Shown here: positions 31,427 through 40,416 of the stretch, piece after piece
Numbering within the stretch: the first letter of the stretch is position 1
Layout: the number at the start of each line of letters is the position of its first letter
Assembly (NCBI GenBank): GCA_963817485.1
Contig: CAWFOR010000003.1
Location: forward strand, 86,653-150,652
From: Hyphomicrobium_A sp963817485
GTDB lineage: Bacteria > Pseudomonadota > Alphaproteobacteria > Rhizobiales > Hyphomicrobiaceae
Length of the DNA: 64,000 bases
Direction: 5' to 3'
Position numbers and translations under genes: made by a program
The notes under the pieces: model-generated
Told to the model about the DNA's origin: nothing
Database searches by the model: none
The model's input: the letters and a program-made list of their open reading frames with translations, nothing else

Positions 31427-32602
31427 CTAGCGCATCAATTCACTGGTTGCTGCGTCCAGGCCCTGCAGGGTCAGCGGGTACATGCGCCCTTCCATGAGCC
31501 CGCGGATCATGCCGACCGAAGGCGTCCAGTCCCAATGGCCCTCGGGGACCGGGTTGAGCCAGACGCAATGCCGGAAGGTGTCGGTGACGCGCTTGAGCCA
31601 GGTGGCGCCCGGCTCGTCGTTCATGTGCTCGACCGCCCCGCCGACATGCGTGATCTCATACGGGCTCATGGAGGCGTCGCCGACGAAGATCACCTTGTAG
31701 TCGGTGGGGTAGGTATGGAGCACCTGCCACGTGTCGGTCAGCTCGCTGCGTCGGCGCGCGTTGGCGCGCCAGACGTGCTCGTAGAGGCAGTTGTGGAAGT
31801 AGAAATACTCGAGGTGCTTGAACTCCGAGCGCGCCGCCGAGAACAGCTCCTCGGCGCCCTTGATGTGCCAGTCCATCGAGCCGCCGACGTCGAAGAACAT
31901 CAAGACCTTCACCGCGTTGTGCCGCTCGGGCACCATGCGGATGTCGAGGTAGCCCTTTTCCGCCGTGCCGCGGATGGTGCCGTCGAGATCCAGCTCCTCG
32001 GCTGATCCTTGGCGCGCGAAGGAGCGCAGCCGCCGCAGCGCCACCTTGATGTTGCGCGTGCCGATCTCGACCGTCTCGTCGAGATCCCTGAACTCGCGCT
32101 TGTCCCATACCTTGATCGCGCGGCGGTGGCGGCTCTCCTTCTGGCCGATGCGAACACCCGCCGGATTGTAGCCGTAGGCGCCGAACGGCGAGGTGCCGCC
32201 GGTGCCGATCCATTTGCTGCCGCCGGCGTGCCGGCCCTTCTGCTCGGCGAGGCGCTCGCGCAGCGCCTCCATGATCTTTTCCCACCCGCCGAGCTCGGCG
32301 ATGCGCTTCTTGTCCTCCTCGCTGAGGTGCAGCTCGCTCATGAGGCGCAGCCATTCCTGGGGGATCTCGACCTCGACCGCGTCGGGAAGCGCCGCAAGCC
32401 CCTTGAAGACGTGCCCGAACACGCGGTCGAAGCGGTCGAGGTGGCGCTCGTCCTTGACGAGGCAGGCGCGCGACAGGAAGTAGAAATCATCGACGCGGCG
32501 GCCGGCGAGATCGGCGTCGAGCCCTTCGAGCAGCGTCAGGTACTCCTTGAGCGTCACGGGGAGCCCGGCCTGCTTCAGCGCGTGGAAGAATGTGACGAAC
32601 AT
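31427..32602 (-). CDS. VWA-domain protein, CoxE-like
   Basis: A 391-residue protein of the CoxE-like VWA group. Residues about 235-390 form the von Willebrand A domain with the metal-site motif FFDVGGSMDWH; the N-terminal half has ELHLSEEDKKRIAELGGWEKIMEAL. VWA proteins of this type act with MoxR-family AAA+ ATPases in metal insertion or complex assembly. The matching moxR-like gene is at 52804, about 20 kb away rather than adjacent. The ATG at 32602 was preferred over a GTG at 32620. Confidence 0.9.
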   Translation of the reverse strand: MFVTFFHALKQAGLPVTLKEYLTLLEGLDADLAGRRVDDFYFLSRACLVKDERHLDRFDRVFGHVFKGLAALPDAVEVEIPQEWLRLMSELHLSEEDKKRIAELGGWEKIMEALRERLAEQKGRHAGGSKWIGTGGTSPFGAYGYNPAGVRIGQKESRHRRAIKVWDKREFRDLDETVEIGTRNIKVALRRLRSFARQGSAEELDLDGTIRGTAEKGYLDIRMVPERHNAVKVLMFFDVGGSMDWHIKGAEELFSAARSEFKHLEYFYFHNCLYEHVWRANARRRSELTDTWQVLHTYPTDYKVIFVGDASMSPYEITHVGGAVEHMNDEPGATWLKRVTDTFRHCVWLNPVPEGHWDWTPSVGMIRGLMEGRMYPLTLQGLDAATSELMR

Positions 32603-32700
32603 GGACGTCCCGGGTCGCACGGGTGACGGCTATTTCTCCGACAATAGGAAAAAGCAGACGGGAGGTGCCAGCGCAGCTCGCGTCGCGGCGCGCCGGCCGT

Positions 32701-33450
32701 CTATTTCTTCTGCGGCTCGCCGGCCGAGGCGACCTTGCCCTTGGCACCGAAGAGGATGTCGTTGTCGTCGATGTACCACTTCTCGACTTCGGTGATCTCC
32801 GGCGGCTTGCCGCTTGCCAGCAGCCATCCGTCGACGGCGTACTTCTGGTTCGACCCCTTCTCGATGAGAATGCCGGCGTAGTGCGTCCAGCCGGAGACGC
32901 CCTTGCGGTAGTCCTCCTTCACGTAGACGCCGCCGACGCTGTGGTGGCGCAGGAGCTGGTGCCCGTCGAGAACGAGCATGTAGCTCGACAGATTTGTCGC
33001 CACGTCGACGCAGTCCATCTGCGAGGGGTCGCCGCTGCCGCCGAAGTCGTCGCCGGGCCGATCGTTCGCCGTGCCGACTTCGGCATCGACCCTGTGCTCC
33101 ATCCACGCGAGCGTCTCGCGGATGGCCGCGCGCTCGTCCGCCGCGGTCTTGGTCTTTGCGGCGGACATCAGGGACTGCAGCTTGGCGATGTCGGCGTCCG
33201 TGAAGCGGAACGGCGTCTGTATCTTGCAGCCGTAGGCATGGCAGGCGAAGACGCGATCGCCCTCGGGCATGCGCGCCTTGTAGCGCTGGTAGTGCGCATC
33301 GACGGGATCGTCCAAGTGATAGGCGCAGCCGGCCACGTAGGCCGGCAGCAGCAGCGTGACGACGCTGCGGCACAGCCACACTGGCACTCCGACGCGCTTC
33401 GACCAACCGCTCAGATCAATCTCCCAAGAGCTGCACGACGCGACTGGCAC
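32701..33450 (-). CDS. lipoprotein with transglutaminase-like pattern, copy A
   Basis: A 249-residue protein with a type II signal peptide (lipobox VAGC). Its mature part contains C-x-x-A-T-N in QMDCVDVATN, His in GWTHYAGILIE and Asp in YAVDGWLL. The Cys, His, Asp order and spacing suggest a papain/transglutaminase-like fold, which is an inference. Two further cysteines in FACHAYGC may form a disulfide. A 570-base core (32764-33333) is about 99% identical to copy B in opposite orientation at 37906-38475, while both ends differ. Confidence 0.75.
   Translation of the reverse strand: MPVASCSSWEIDLSGWSKRVGVPVWLCRSVVTLLLPAYVAGCAYHLDDPVDAHYQRYKARMPEGDRVFACHAYGCKIQTPFRFTDADIAKLQSLMSAAKTKTAADERAAIRETLAWMEHRVDAEVGTANDRPGDDFGGSGDPSQMDCVDVATNLSSYMLVLDGHQLLRHHSVGGVYVKEDYRKGVSGWTHYAGILIEKGSNQKYAVDGWLLASGKPPEITEVEKWYIDDNDILFGAKGKVASAGEPQKK
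32764..33333 (-). repeat. inverted duplicate core, copy A
   Basis: A 570-base segment inside lipoprotein A matching 37906-38475 on the other strand with only about seven differences, mostly silent. Flanks diverge sharply on both sides, as after gene conversion. Confidence 0.9.
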
Positions 33451-33540
33451 TGGATCCCTTCGCGGCTAACACGCGTGAGTGCGATTCGTCCGTAAGCCGG
33501 AGACGCGCGCGCACACCTTTGGCGCGGACTGTGGAGAAAA

Positions 33541-33571
33541 GAAAAAACCGCCCCGGTTTCCCAGGGCGGTT
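33541..33571 (-). terminator. intrinsic terminator after porin A
   Basis: On the - strand AACCGCCCTGG, GAAA loop, CCGGGGCGGTT, then a run of T. It lies about 33 bases past the porin A stop. Confidence 0.85.
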
Positions 33572-33603
33572 CGAGTTTGAGAGAGATAGTCGCTCGGCAG
33601 CGA

Positions 33604-35091
33604 TTAGAAGTTTATGAGGCCGCCGAACTTGATGTATTGGAAGTCCTTGTAGCCAGCCAACGTCCGGTGGACACCCGGCGGCGCAGCCGCCGCCGCCGGC
33701 GATCGCAGCACCACCGATGCCGTCAGACCGCAGAGGTTGTCGTCAAGCGCCCAGGTGACGGTAGCTGAGCCACAGCGACATGGCAGCAGCATCGATCTCC
33801 TGCACCACGCCAAGACCCCAGACATGCAGCGTGCTGTTGTAGGCATTGATCTGCGTTGCGTTGAGCCCCACAGCTCGCTGCGCTGTTGAGGTTGTTGCCG
33901 TCGTCGTTCCGCAGATACTCGCCGTAGAGCACCGTGTGGCCAAGGTGGGTCCAACGTTCACGCAGACCGGCCTTGAAGTACCAGGTCGTCGTGTCGGGAA
34001 GCAGGTCGGTGCCAAGTAGGGTATTGCCGGCGCCGAAGAGTTGTGCACCGCTCTCGGTCAAGAGACCGTAGTCGACCATGCCCCAGAGACCGGTGGGAAC
34101 GTGCTCCACATACAAGCCGGCCTGGAAGTAGTTCGCGCGGCCTGGGTTCGGATAGAAGCCGCTCAAAGCGTTCGAGCCGTTGCATCAGGAACCCAACATT
34201 CGGATTGTTACCGTCGCTCCACTGGTTGTAAGCAGCGGCGGCCGACACCTTGATGCCGTTCCACTCGCCAGCGTAGCGTGCAGCCACGTCCCAGAAGTCG
34301 TCGTCACCCCAAGAGGCCGACACCGAGAAGCCGCTCCAGGTCGGCGAGTCGTAGCGAACCGCCATACGGGTCAAGCCGTCGCAGTCACCCCAGGCGCCAC
34401 CCATGCCACGGCACGAGCCAGCACCGCCCCAGATGAAGCCGATCGGCTGCACCGTTCTTACGGAAGATCTGGAAGGCGTTGGTCGTCGAAGGCCACCCAG
34501 TTCGCCGGAACGAGCGAGCCCGAACCGTCAACGAGGATTGCGGTGTTATCCGAAGCCTGCGACTGACGGCCGATAGACACCTTGCCGAGGTGGTCGCTCT
34601 TCAAGAACCAGAACGACTGCAGCACGGTGACGACCGGGCCGGTGAAGGTGCCCTGCTGGGTCAGCGGGTCAACCGCCGGTCCCTGGGCGCCGGTGCCGAG
34701 CAGTGCCGCGCACACCCTGATCGATCGTCAGCGAGTCGCTGTCGATCGCTTCGAGGTGCAGCACGTAGCCGGCGTAGTAGCCTGGCGCAATCGTCGCCTG
34801 GCCGGTGAACTTGACGTTGGTGGCGAGCGTGGTGCCAAGACCAATGATGTAAAGGTTCTTCTCGAAACCGTCGTCCCAATACATCATCTGCTCGGCGACC
34901 CAGCCGGACACGGTCAGTGACACCTTACGGTTGCCCTTGCGGGCGGTCGTGGCTTCAAGTTCGGCGATGCGCTCCTCGAGATCTGCGCAGCAGTTCCCCC
35001 CGAGGTCGGCCGCGGACGCGCTGCCGACGGAAAGACCGCCTACCAGCAGGCCCGCCGCCACAAGGGCGCTAAGGCTGAATTTCCTCATCAT
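33604..35091 (-). pseudogene. porin A, frame broken as read
   Basis: An outer-membrane porin of the Rhizobiales type with signal peptide (LVAAGLLVGGLSVGSASA), then ADLGGNCCADLEERIAELEATTARKG, a short coiled-coil segment before the barrel. Barrel pieces occur in successive frames: SFWFLKSDHLGKVSIGRQSQAS, WSGFSVSASWGDDDFWDVAARY, ANYFQAGLYVEHVPTGLWGM, VVQEIDAAAMSLWLSYRH and a terminal KFGGLINF. At least five frame changes are needed for one about 495-residue porin. A signal peptide, C-terminal Phe and terminator all survive, so the gene may be intact in the cell with errors in this repeat-prone sequence. True decay cannot be excluded. Confidence 0.82.
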
Positions 35092-35751
35092 TTGTCTCCC
35101 GTCTTCGTCTCAGCTGTGTGGCGGACGCTGAACAAAGGAACGCGAGACAAAAACCGCCCTAGCAATTCGCAACGCGAATCCCTCTATGGACCGCTGCGTG
35201 CCAAGGCGGACACTGCTGTGATTCGCGCGGGTGCAACAATTAGGCAGTGCCGATTTGCCCCCGACGAATCCAGCGACTGTGGCGGCAGGGCCACGAGACC
35301 GTCGTTCCAGGGTCGCAGTTGTTCGGGAGCGAGAGCCAGCGAAGAGGAGGCGGGAGAGGCGGTTCGCCCGCAAAACCGGCCCCTTCAACGAGTTGGAGGT
35401 TGCCCCAGCGCCTCTGAGCGAGCTTGGACCCCGGCTGATTTGGCTTCGTTTTGCCAATTCACCAATTAATCTGTATACGGATTAACTCTCTCAAGCCGTA
35501 AGCAGACGCGGCGGCCCCAAAGGCCCTATTTCGGCTCCGGTCCTCCTCAGCGCGGAAGTCAACTGCTTCGTTACGCTGCGGGCTAGTCGTCATCCGGCCG
35601 GACGTGTCTGCGACTTCTAAGCAGCGCGGGGGTGATTTGCTCGACTGGTGTGCGAGGTGCGCTTGCGATTGTCTGAACAAAGGCGCTACGGACGTACATC
35701 AGCTCGGATATCCCCTGTCGCTGAACGGGTGACTGCGAGGAGCTTGCGATT
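35092..35751. other. 660-base region without a supported gene
   Basis: It lies upstream of porin A and downstream of the Rad52-HNH gene; all ORFs are short and lack start context. It should contain the porin A promoter. A near-palindrome sits at 35466-35485. Confidence 0.5.
35466..35485. promoter_or_regulatory. 20-base near-perfect palindrome
   Basis: TTAATCTGTA and TACGGATTAA pair at 9 of 10 positions. It is AT-rich in a GC-rich region, so it is a candidate operator or protein-binding site. No regulator is assigned. Confidence 0.4.
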
Positions 35752-36841
35752 TCATGCCATCCTCTCCGCCTCGGTCACGCCTTTCCATCGGCGCGAGGCT
35801 TCCCAAAGGCGGCTCGCGAAATTCAAAGGATCGAGGATTCCGTGTCGCGCCCACCACGCTCGCTCATCCCCTGTGTGGTGCAGCGAGTTGTGATGCCCAT
35901 TGCATAATGGAACGGTGAACTCATCCGAAACCTTGAGCCCGAGCGCGCTCGGTTGGGCAAAGCGAATGTGATGCGCCTGGGCGGGTCTGCGGCCGCATAC
36001 TAGGCAAGGCTCATTGGCGACAAAGGCAAGATGCGCCTTATCACGGACGCGCTTTTCCTTTGGAAAGGCGAGCTGAGCGGCGTGCCTTTGCGCCATTGAT
36101 CGATAAGTCTTCGCGTTCAGGCTCCTTAGCCTCGTTGTGAGTTAGGGTCTTGACCCGCTCTTTAAGCGCCGAGCCAAGCCTTTTGACAGGATCAACATCA
36201 GCCGTCTTTCTCAGCGCGGGGTAGCATGGCAAGGCTGATGAGGTTGGCTTCCCAGAACGCATAGACCGCATCCACGGTGGGCAGGGCGCGCACCGCTTGC
36301 AGGGTCGCGCCGCGAAGGCATCGGCACTCGTGAAAGCTCAGTGCGGGTCGCTGTGCAGCAGTGCGAAGCGGTCGGGCGAAGTTGGTTGCCTGCTGGCGAG
36401 CTTCGTGCCGGTGACGCCGCGTGACGCCCCGCTGCTCCTTGTCGTAGAGCGCCAGCCCGAAGGGATTGCCGAAGGTCGCCAGCGCGCGCTTGGTGGCGTC
36501 GGTCTCGGCGGCCTTGAGCGCGATCTCATGCGCCGTCTCGGCCAGCGCGCGATCTGCCGACGCCGGTGCCGATGCCCTCGCGCACGATGATGGCGTCGCC
36601 GGCGCGCACCGTGATGCGCACCTTGGCGGTATAGAAGCAGGCGGTCTCGCCGCTGCTGCGTCTCCCGCCACAGGCAGCGCGGCGACAGCGTCTGCCGGTC
36701 CCAGCTATCGTAGCCGAAGATGCGATTGGCCTCGGCAATGACGTGCCAGCCTTCGACGTAGCTGATGGGCGTGCCGTTGTTCGCCCGCGTCTTGACGTGG
36801 CGATAGCGCAGCTTGGCTTTCAGCGCTTGCTGCTGTTGCAT
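35752..36841 (-). pseudogene. Rad52/Rad22-family annealing protein fused to HNH (DUF968-like) domain, frame broken as read
   Basis: Pieces in successive - strand frames assemble into one about 360-residue protein. The N-terminal Rad52/Rad22 domain has YVEGWHVIAEANRIFGYDSWDRQT, FYTAKVRITVRAGDAIIVREG, ALKAAETDATKRALATFGNPFGLALYD. A linker ends in AVYAFWEANLISLAML. The C-terminal HNH-type domain has PCLVCGRRPAQAHHIRFAQPSALGLKVSDEFTVPLCNGHHNSLH, with metal-binding Cys and His pairs. Such proteins anneal single strands in phage or chromosome recombination; the HNH part suggests nuclease activity. Breaks lie near 36650, 36560, 36205 and 36100. It is 12 bases after the Gp157-like gene. Confidence 0.8.
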
Positions 36842-36853
36842 CGGTGAACGCCA

Positions 36854-37375
36854 TTACTTGGTCCTCACGCTGAGTTGGAGGCGCGGCGGCTCCAGAACCG
36901 CGCCTTCGATCGCCGTGCCGGCCTTGAGCGCGGCCAGTAGGCCCTGTCGATCGAGCTTGGGAGGCTGCGGCTTCCAGTAGGCGGCAGGGATCTTGGTCTC
37001 CTCGACCACCTCGAGGGTCGGCGCTCCATGGCGCAGGGAGGCGGTAAAGTCGGCGACCAAGAGCTTTGGGATCTCGGCTTCGTTCATGGCCTTAAGCGCC
37101 AGCTCCCGCTTGCGCTTGGCGCTCGTCTCGAAGCGTTCGATCCGCGCCTTCATGTCGGAAAGACGTGTGGAGAGGCCGGCGGCCAGCGCCTCATCGTCTA
37201 GTGCCGAGCGGATGACCTCGGCTAGCATCTCGCGAAGGTCGGTGATTCCTTCGAGCGTGTCGGCGAGGGTTTCGGCATCGAGGTCGGGAATTTCGGCCAG
37301 GAGGCGATCGCGAAGGTGCTTGTGCGTAGCAACTTCAGCAGGGACCGCAGCGGCTATGTATGTCTCCACGCGCAT
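36854..37375 (-). CDS. siphovirus Gp157-like protein
   Basis: A 173-residue protein of the Gp157 type, mostly helical (DTLEGITDLREMLAEVIRSALDDEALAAGL, DMKARIERFETSAKRKRELALKAMNEAEI). It has the characteristic C-terminal PTLEVVEETKIPAAYWKPQPPKLDRQGLLAALKAG segment. In streptococcal phages Gp157 is linked with phage resistance/DNA metabolism; the mechanism is unclear. It is uninterrupted, lies just upstream of the Rad52-HNH gene on the same strand, and is divergent from an XRE regulator, forming a compact phage-derived cassette. Confidence 0.87.
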   Translation of the reverse strand: MRVETYIAAAVPAEVATHKHLRDRLLAEIPDLDAETLADTLEGITDLREMLAEVIRSALDDEALAAGLSTRLSDMKARIERFETSAKRKRELALKAMNEAEIPKLLVADFTASLRHGAPTLEVVEETKIPAAYWKPQPPKLDRQGLLAALKAGTAIEGAVLEPPRLQLSVRTK

Positions 37376-37405
37376 AAGGACGCCCGCAAAAGACGATCGA
37401 GCTAA

Positions 37406-37433
37406 ACAGTATCATAGTATGGCTATTTGTCAA
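37406..37433 (-). promoter_or_regulatory. candidate promoter of the Gp157/Rad52 transcript
   Basis: On the - strand TTGACA (37433-37428), a 16-base spacer and TACTGT (37411-37406), 30 bases before the Gp157 start. AGTAT direct repeats at 37408, 37416 and 37433 overlap it and could be repressor half-sites. Confidence 0.45.
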
Positions 37434-37438
37434 GTATA

Positions 37439-37456
37439 TAGCTCAGTTACGAGCTA
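37439..37456. promoter_or_regulatory. TAGCTC-N6-GAGCTA dyad before the XRE gene
   Basis: A perfect 6-bp inverted repeat 6 bases upstream of the XRE start, in the shared divergent region. It is a candidate autoregulatory operator. Confidence 0.45.
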
Positions 37457-37462
37457 TTTTAA

Positions 37463-37708
37463 ATGATTCTTCCTCTCCAGATCCGAGCTGCGCGCGTGTT
37501 GCTGGGCCTAAGTCAAGCGGAGCTCGCTTCAAGATCCGGGATCGGCTTAGCCACCCTTAAGAGGATAGAGAGCGCCGGGACCGAGCTGACGGGAACCGCA
37601 CAGACTATGTCCCGGATCCAAAAAGCGCTCGAGGCGGGCGGTGTTACCTTCATCGACCAGGAGGGGGAACAGGGACCCGGCGTTCGCTTGCGCAAACCGG
37701 TCATTTAG
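37463..37708 (+). CDS. XRE-family helix-turn-helix regulator
   Basis: An 81-residue Cro/CI-type DNA-binding protein: QIRAARVLLGLSQAELASRSGIGLATLKRIESA is the HTH (residues about 6-38). The tail GGVTFIDQEGEQGPGVRLRK is common in small chromosomal and phage XRE proteins. It is divergent from the Gp157-Rad52 cassette with 87 bases between starts, so it probably controls that transcript and itself. Confidence 0.9.
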   Translation: MILPLQIRAARVLLGLSQAELASRSGIGLATLKRIESAGTELTGTAQTMSRIQKALEAGGVTFIDQEGEQGPGVRLRKPVI

Positions 37709-37770
37709 GCCGCCCCATCACCTTGCCCTCATGATTTACCTACCGCAGAAGAGGCGACAGCAGACCAGAG

Positions 37771-38529
37771 ATGACGCGTCCGTTCGCGCGTGATAATTCA
37801 CGATGGTGCCGCAGGGTGTTGAGTGGGAACGATCATTTGAAGCCGGGCAGGCAGTCCGCGGGTGTATGGCGCGGGTTCATCGCGATGCTTCTGTCGGCCT
37901 GCGTCGCCGGCTGCGCCTATCACTTGGACGATCCCGTCGATGCGCACTACCAGCGCTACAAGGCGCGCATGCCCGAGGGCGATCGCGTCTTCGCCTGCCA
38001 CGCCTACGGCTGCAAGATACAGACGCCGTTCCGCTTCACGGACGCCGACATCGCCAAGCTGCAGTCCCTGATGTCGGCCGCAAAGACCAAGACCGCGGCG
38101 GACGAGCGCGCGGCCATCCGCGAGACGCTCGCGTGGATGGAGCACAGGGTCGATGCCGAAGTCGGCACGGCGAACGATCGGCCCGGCGACGACTTCGGCG
38201 GCAGCGGCGACCCCTCGCAGATGGACTGCGTCGACGTGGCGACAAATCTGTCGAGCTACATGCTCGTTCTCGATGGGCACCAGCTCCTGCGCCACCACAG
38301 CGTCGGCGGCGTCTACGTGAAGGAGGACTACCGCAAGGGCGTCTCCGGCTGGACGCACTACGCCGGCATCCTCATCGAGAAGGGATCGAACCAGAAGTAC
38401 GCCGTCGACGGATGGCTGCTGGCAAGCGGCAAGCCGCCGGAGATCATTGAAGTCGAGAAGTGGTACATCGACGACTCGAGCATCGTCTTCGGCGGCCAGG
38501 GCTCAGGCAAGGGCACACAACCCAACTAG
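37771..38529 (+). CDS. lipoprotein with transglutaminase-like pattern, copy B
   Basis: A 252-residue paralogue of the protein at 32701, with the same lipobox VAGC and the same Cys (QMDCVDVATN), His (GWTHYAGIL) and Asp (YAVDGWLL) positions. The first 38 residues before MLLSACVAGC are doubtful. A later start would leave a very short signal peptide, so the true start is uncertain. The tail (SSIVFGGQGSGKGTQPN) differs from copy A (NDILFGAKGKVASAGEPQKK). The frame is intact despite broken neighbours. Confidence 0.75.
   Translation: MTRPFARDNSRWCRRVLSGNDHLKPGRQSAGVWRGFIAMLLSACVAGCAYHLDDPVDAHYQRYKARMPEGDRVFACHAYGCKIQTPFRFTDADIAKLQSLMSAAKTKTAADERAAIRETLAWMEHRVDAEVGTANDRPGDDFGGSGDPSQMDCVDVATNLSSYMLVLDGHQLLRHHSVGGVYVKEDYRKGVSGWTHYAGILIEKGSNQKYAVDGWLLASGKPPEIIEVEKWYIDDSSIVFGGQGSGKGTQPN
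37906..38475 (+). repeat. inverted duplicate core, copy B
   Basis: Counterpart of 32764-33333 in opposite orientation, equal length (570 bases). Recombination between the copies could invert the 4.6 kb carrying porin A, Rad52-HNH, Gp157 and XRE. Confidence 0.9.
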
Positions 38530-38702
38530 CGTCGGTCGACAGGCCCGATGCTCGAACGCCCGAGTGGGCGTAGGCGAGAGATCCGAAATCAGCGGCGACG
38601 AGCCATTCGCTCAGACGGCGACCTAGGATGGTCGCCTGAGGCGCCGAATAGAGCCATCGCTTCAGCGCTCGCTCTTCCCAAAGCACAGGGGGAAAACCAA
38701 GA

Positions 38703-38726
38703 GAGCCACCCCTCGCGGGGTGGCTC
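38703..38726 (-). terminator. intrinsic terminator after porin B
   Basis: On the - strand GAGCCACCCC, GCGA loop, GGGGTGGCTC, followed by TCTTGGTTTT. It is a perfect 10-bp stem about 40 bases past the porin B stop. Confidence 0.8.
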
Positions 38727-38764
38727 CTTCGGGGTCCTGCGTAGGTGGAGTAGCGGAAGTAGGA

Positions 38765-40215
38765 TTAGAATTGGATCATAGCGCCAACGGTGACCATCTT
38801 GAAGGTGTCGAGAGACGTTTCGCCGGGGAAGGCGCCGTTCTGGAAGCCTGGCTCGAAAAAGGCGTCCCGTCGGTTTGTTGGTAGATCGCATACAGGTCCA
38901 TCGCGGCCGCATCGATGTGCTGCACAACACCCCCCTGCCAGAAAGTGAGTTCTGCGCCGAATGAGGTGCCCGGATTCGTGCCTGCTTCGTCGTGACGGTA
39001 CATACCGAAGATCGTGGTCGTGCCGAGAGCAAACCACTTGCTGCTCGATACCGGGCTGGATGAACCAGGTCGTGCTCGTCGGATCCCACACGTTCTGGAG
39101 AACGGGGCCGCTGCCTTGGTCAGATTGTTCTGGAAGAAGTCTGTAAATTTCTGTCTGCCCCAACCGCCGTACAGATAGAGGCCGGTCGGGTCATGTTTGA
39201 TCGTGGCTGCTGCACCTTCCCAGGTGCAGGCATAGTCAGTAACGAGGGGATTTCCGGCGGGGCCGGTTTTACCAGTTTGTGTGCCGCCGCATGCTGTCCC
39301 GGATTGGCTGTTTGTTTGGTTGGCTACAGGTGGTGGAGCCTATGATCGTTGCTCGCGCCGTAACCAGCCTTGGCGAGAAGGCTGATGCCGTTCCACGAGC
39401 CCTTGTAGGTCAAGGCGGCATCCCAAACGTCGTCCTCGCCCCAAGCGGCAGCCACGCTGAAACCAGAAAGGAAACCCTCAAACTTGGGCGAATTGTAGCG
39501 CACGACCTCACGCCGGCCGTCCTGACCGGGTGTCGAATTGTTGAAACCGCGCATGACGTCAGTCCACTTTGTGCCGTTAGAGCCGCCAATAAAGACTCCA
39601 TTGTGCCTCAGAACAAATGCGCCCATGGCCACCGCAGGTCCCTCGGCGTCGGCAAAGTTGCGCGTGTTGGCTAAATCGGCATCGTCGAGCAGGTGGTACG
39701 TCGCGGTGCCGTTGAGGCCAACGGCGATTTGGCCCCAGACGGTTGCTTTTGATGAACCAGTTGCTCTTACGAACAATGAGGCCGTTATTCTGATTGATCG
39801 CCAAAAGGTTCGTTGATCCGTCCTGGATCTGGTTCCACTGGCTGGAAGGTTGGCCTTGCAGGCCAATCTCAAGAACGTAGCCGGCCGACCAGTCCTTGTC
39901 GATCTTGGCCGAGCCCGTGAACCGGAAGCGCGACTGCTCCAACGCGTTTGTGCCGACATAGACGTTCTGTTCGGTCCCGTCGTCCCAACCGAAAACGGCC
40001 TCGTTGACCCAGCCCGAAACCGTCAGGCTGACTTTGCGGTTGCCCTTGCGGGCCGTCGTGGCCTCGAGCTCCGCCACGCGCTCCTCGAGATCGGCGCAGC
40101 AGTTGCCGCCGAGATCGGCCGCTTTCGCCGATACGCTCCCGCTAAGCACAAATCCAACTGTTCCGAGAATGGTCGCCCATCCCGCGGATTTCCCTACTCC
40201 CCCGAACATACGCAA
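38765..40215 (-). pseudogene. porin B, frame broken as read
   Basis: The N-terminal signal region ends SVSAKA, then ADLGGNCCADLEERVAELEATTARKGNRK and VNEAVFGWDDGTEQNVYVG. An uninterrupted 150 residues precede the first break. Later pieces include LIVRKSNWFIKSNRLG, FEGFLSGFSVAAAWGEDDVWDAALTYKGSWNGISLLAKAGYG, FWQGGVVQHIDAAAMDLYAIYQ and the terminal KMVTVGAMIQF. It is the most divergent of the three porins. The start is at 40215, with an alternative ATG at 40209. The C-terminal Phe needed for barrel assembly is kept; several frame changes are required. Confidence 0.8.
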
Positions 40216-40416
40216 CTCCTACGAAGTACGCCTCAACTTGGCCTTCGATCGACGCAACAGGTACGCGACCACGCCGCTCAGCCCGGTCCGCCCCACACAC
40301 GCTGTGGCGAGAAGCCTTGCTGAGGTAGAACTACCGAAGGGAAGGCCGGTCAGTAAACACAGGAAGGTAAGTATGACAATTCATGACAAACCGGGTGTGG
40401 CGGTTTGTCGTTCCGG

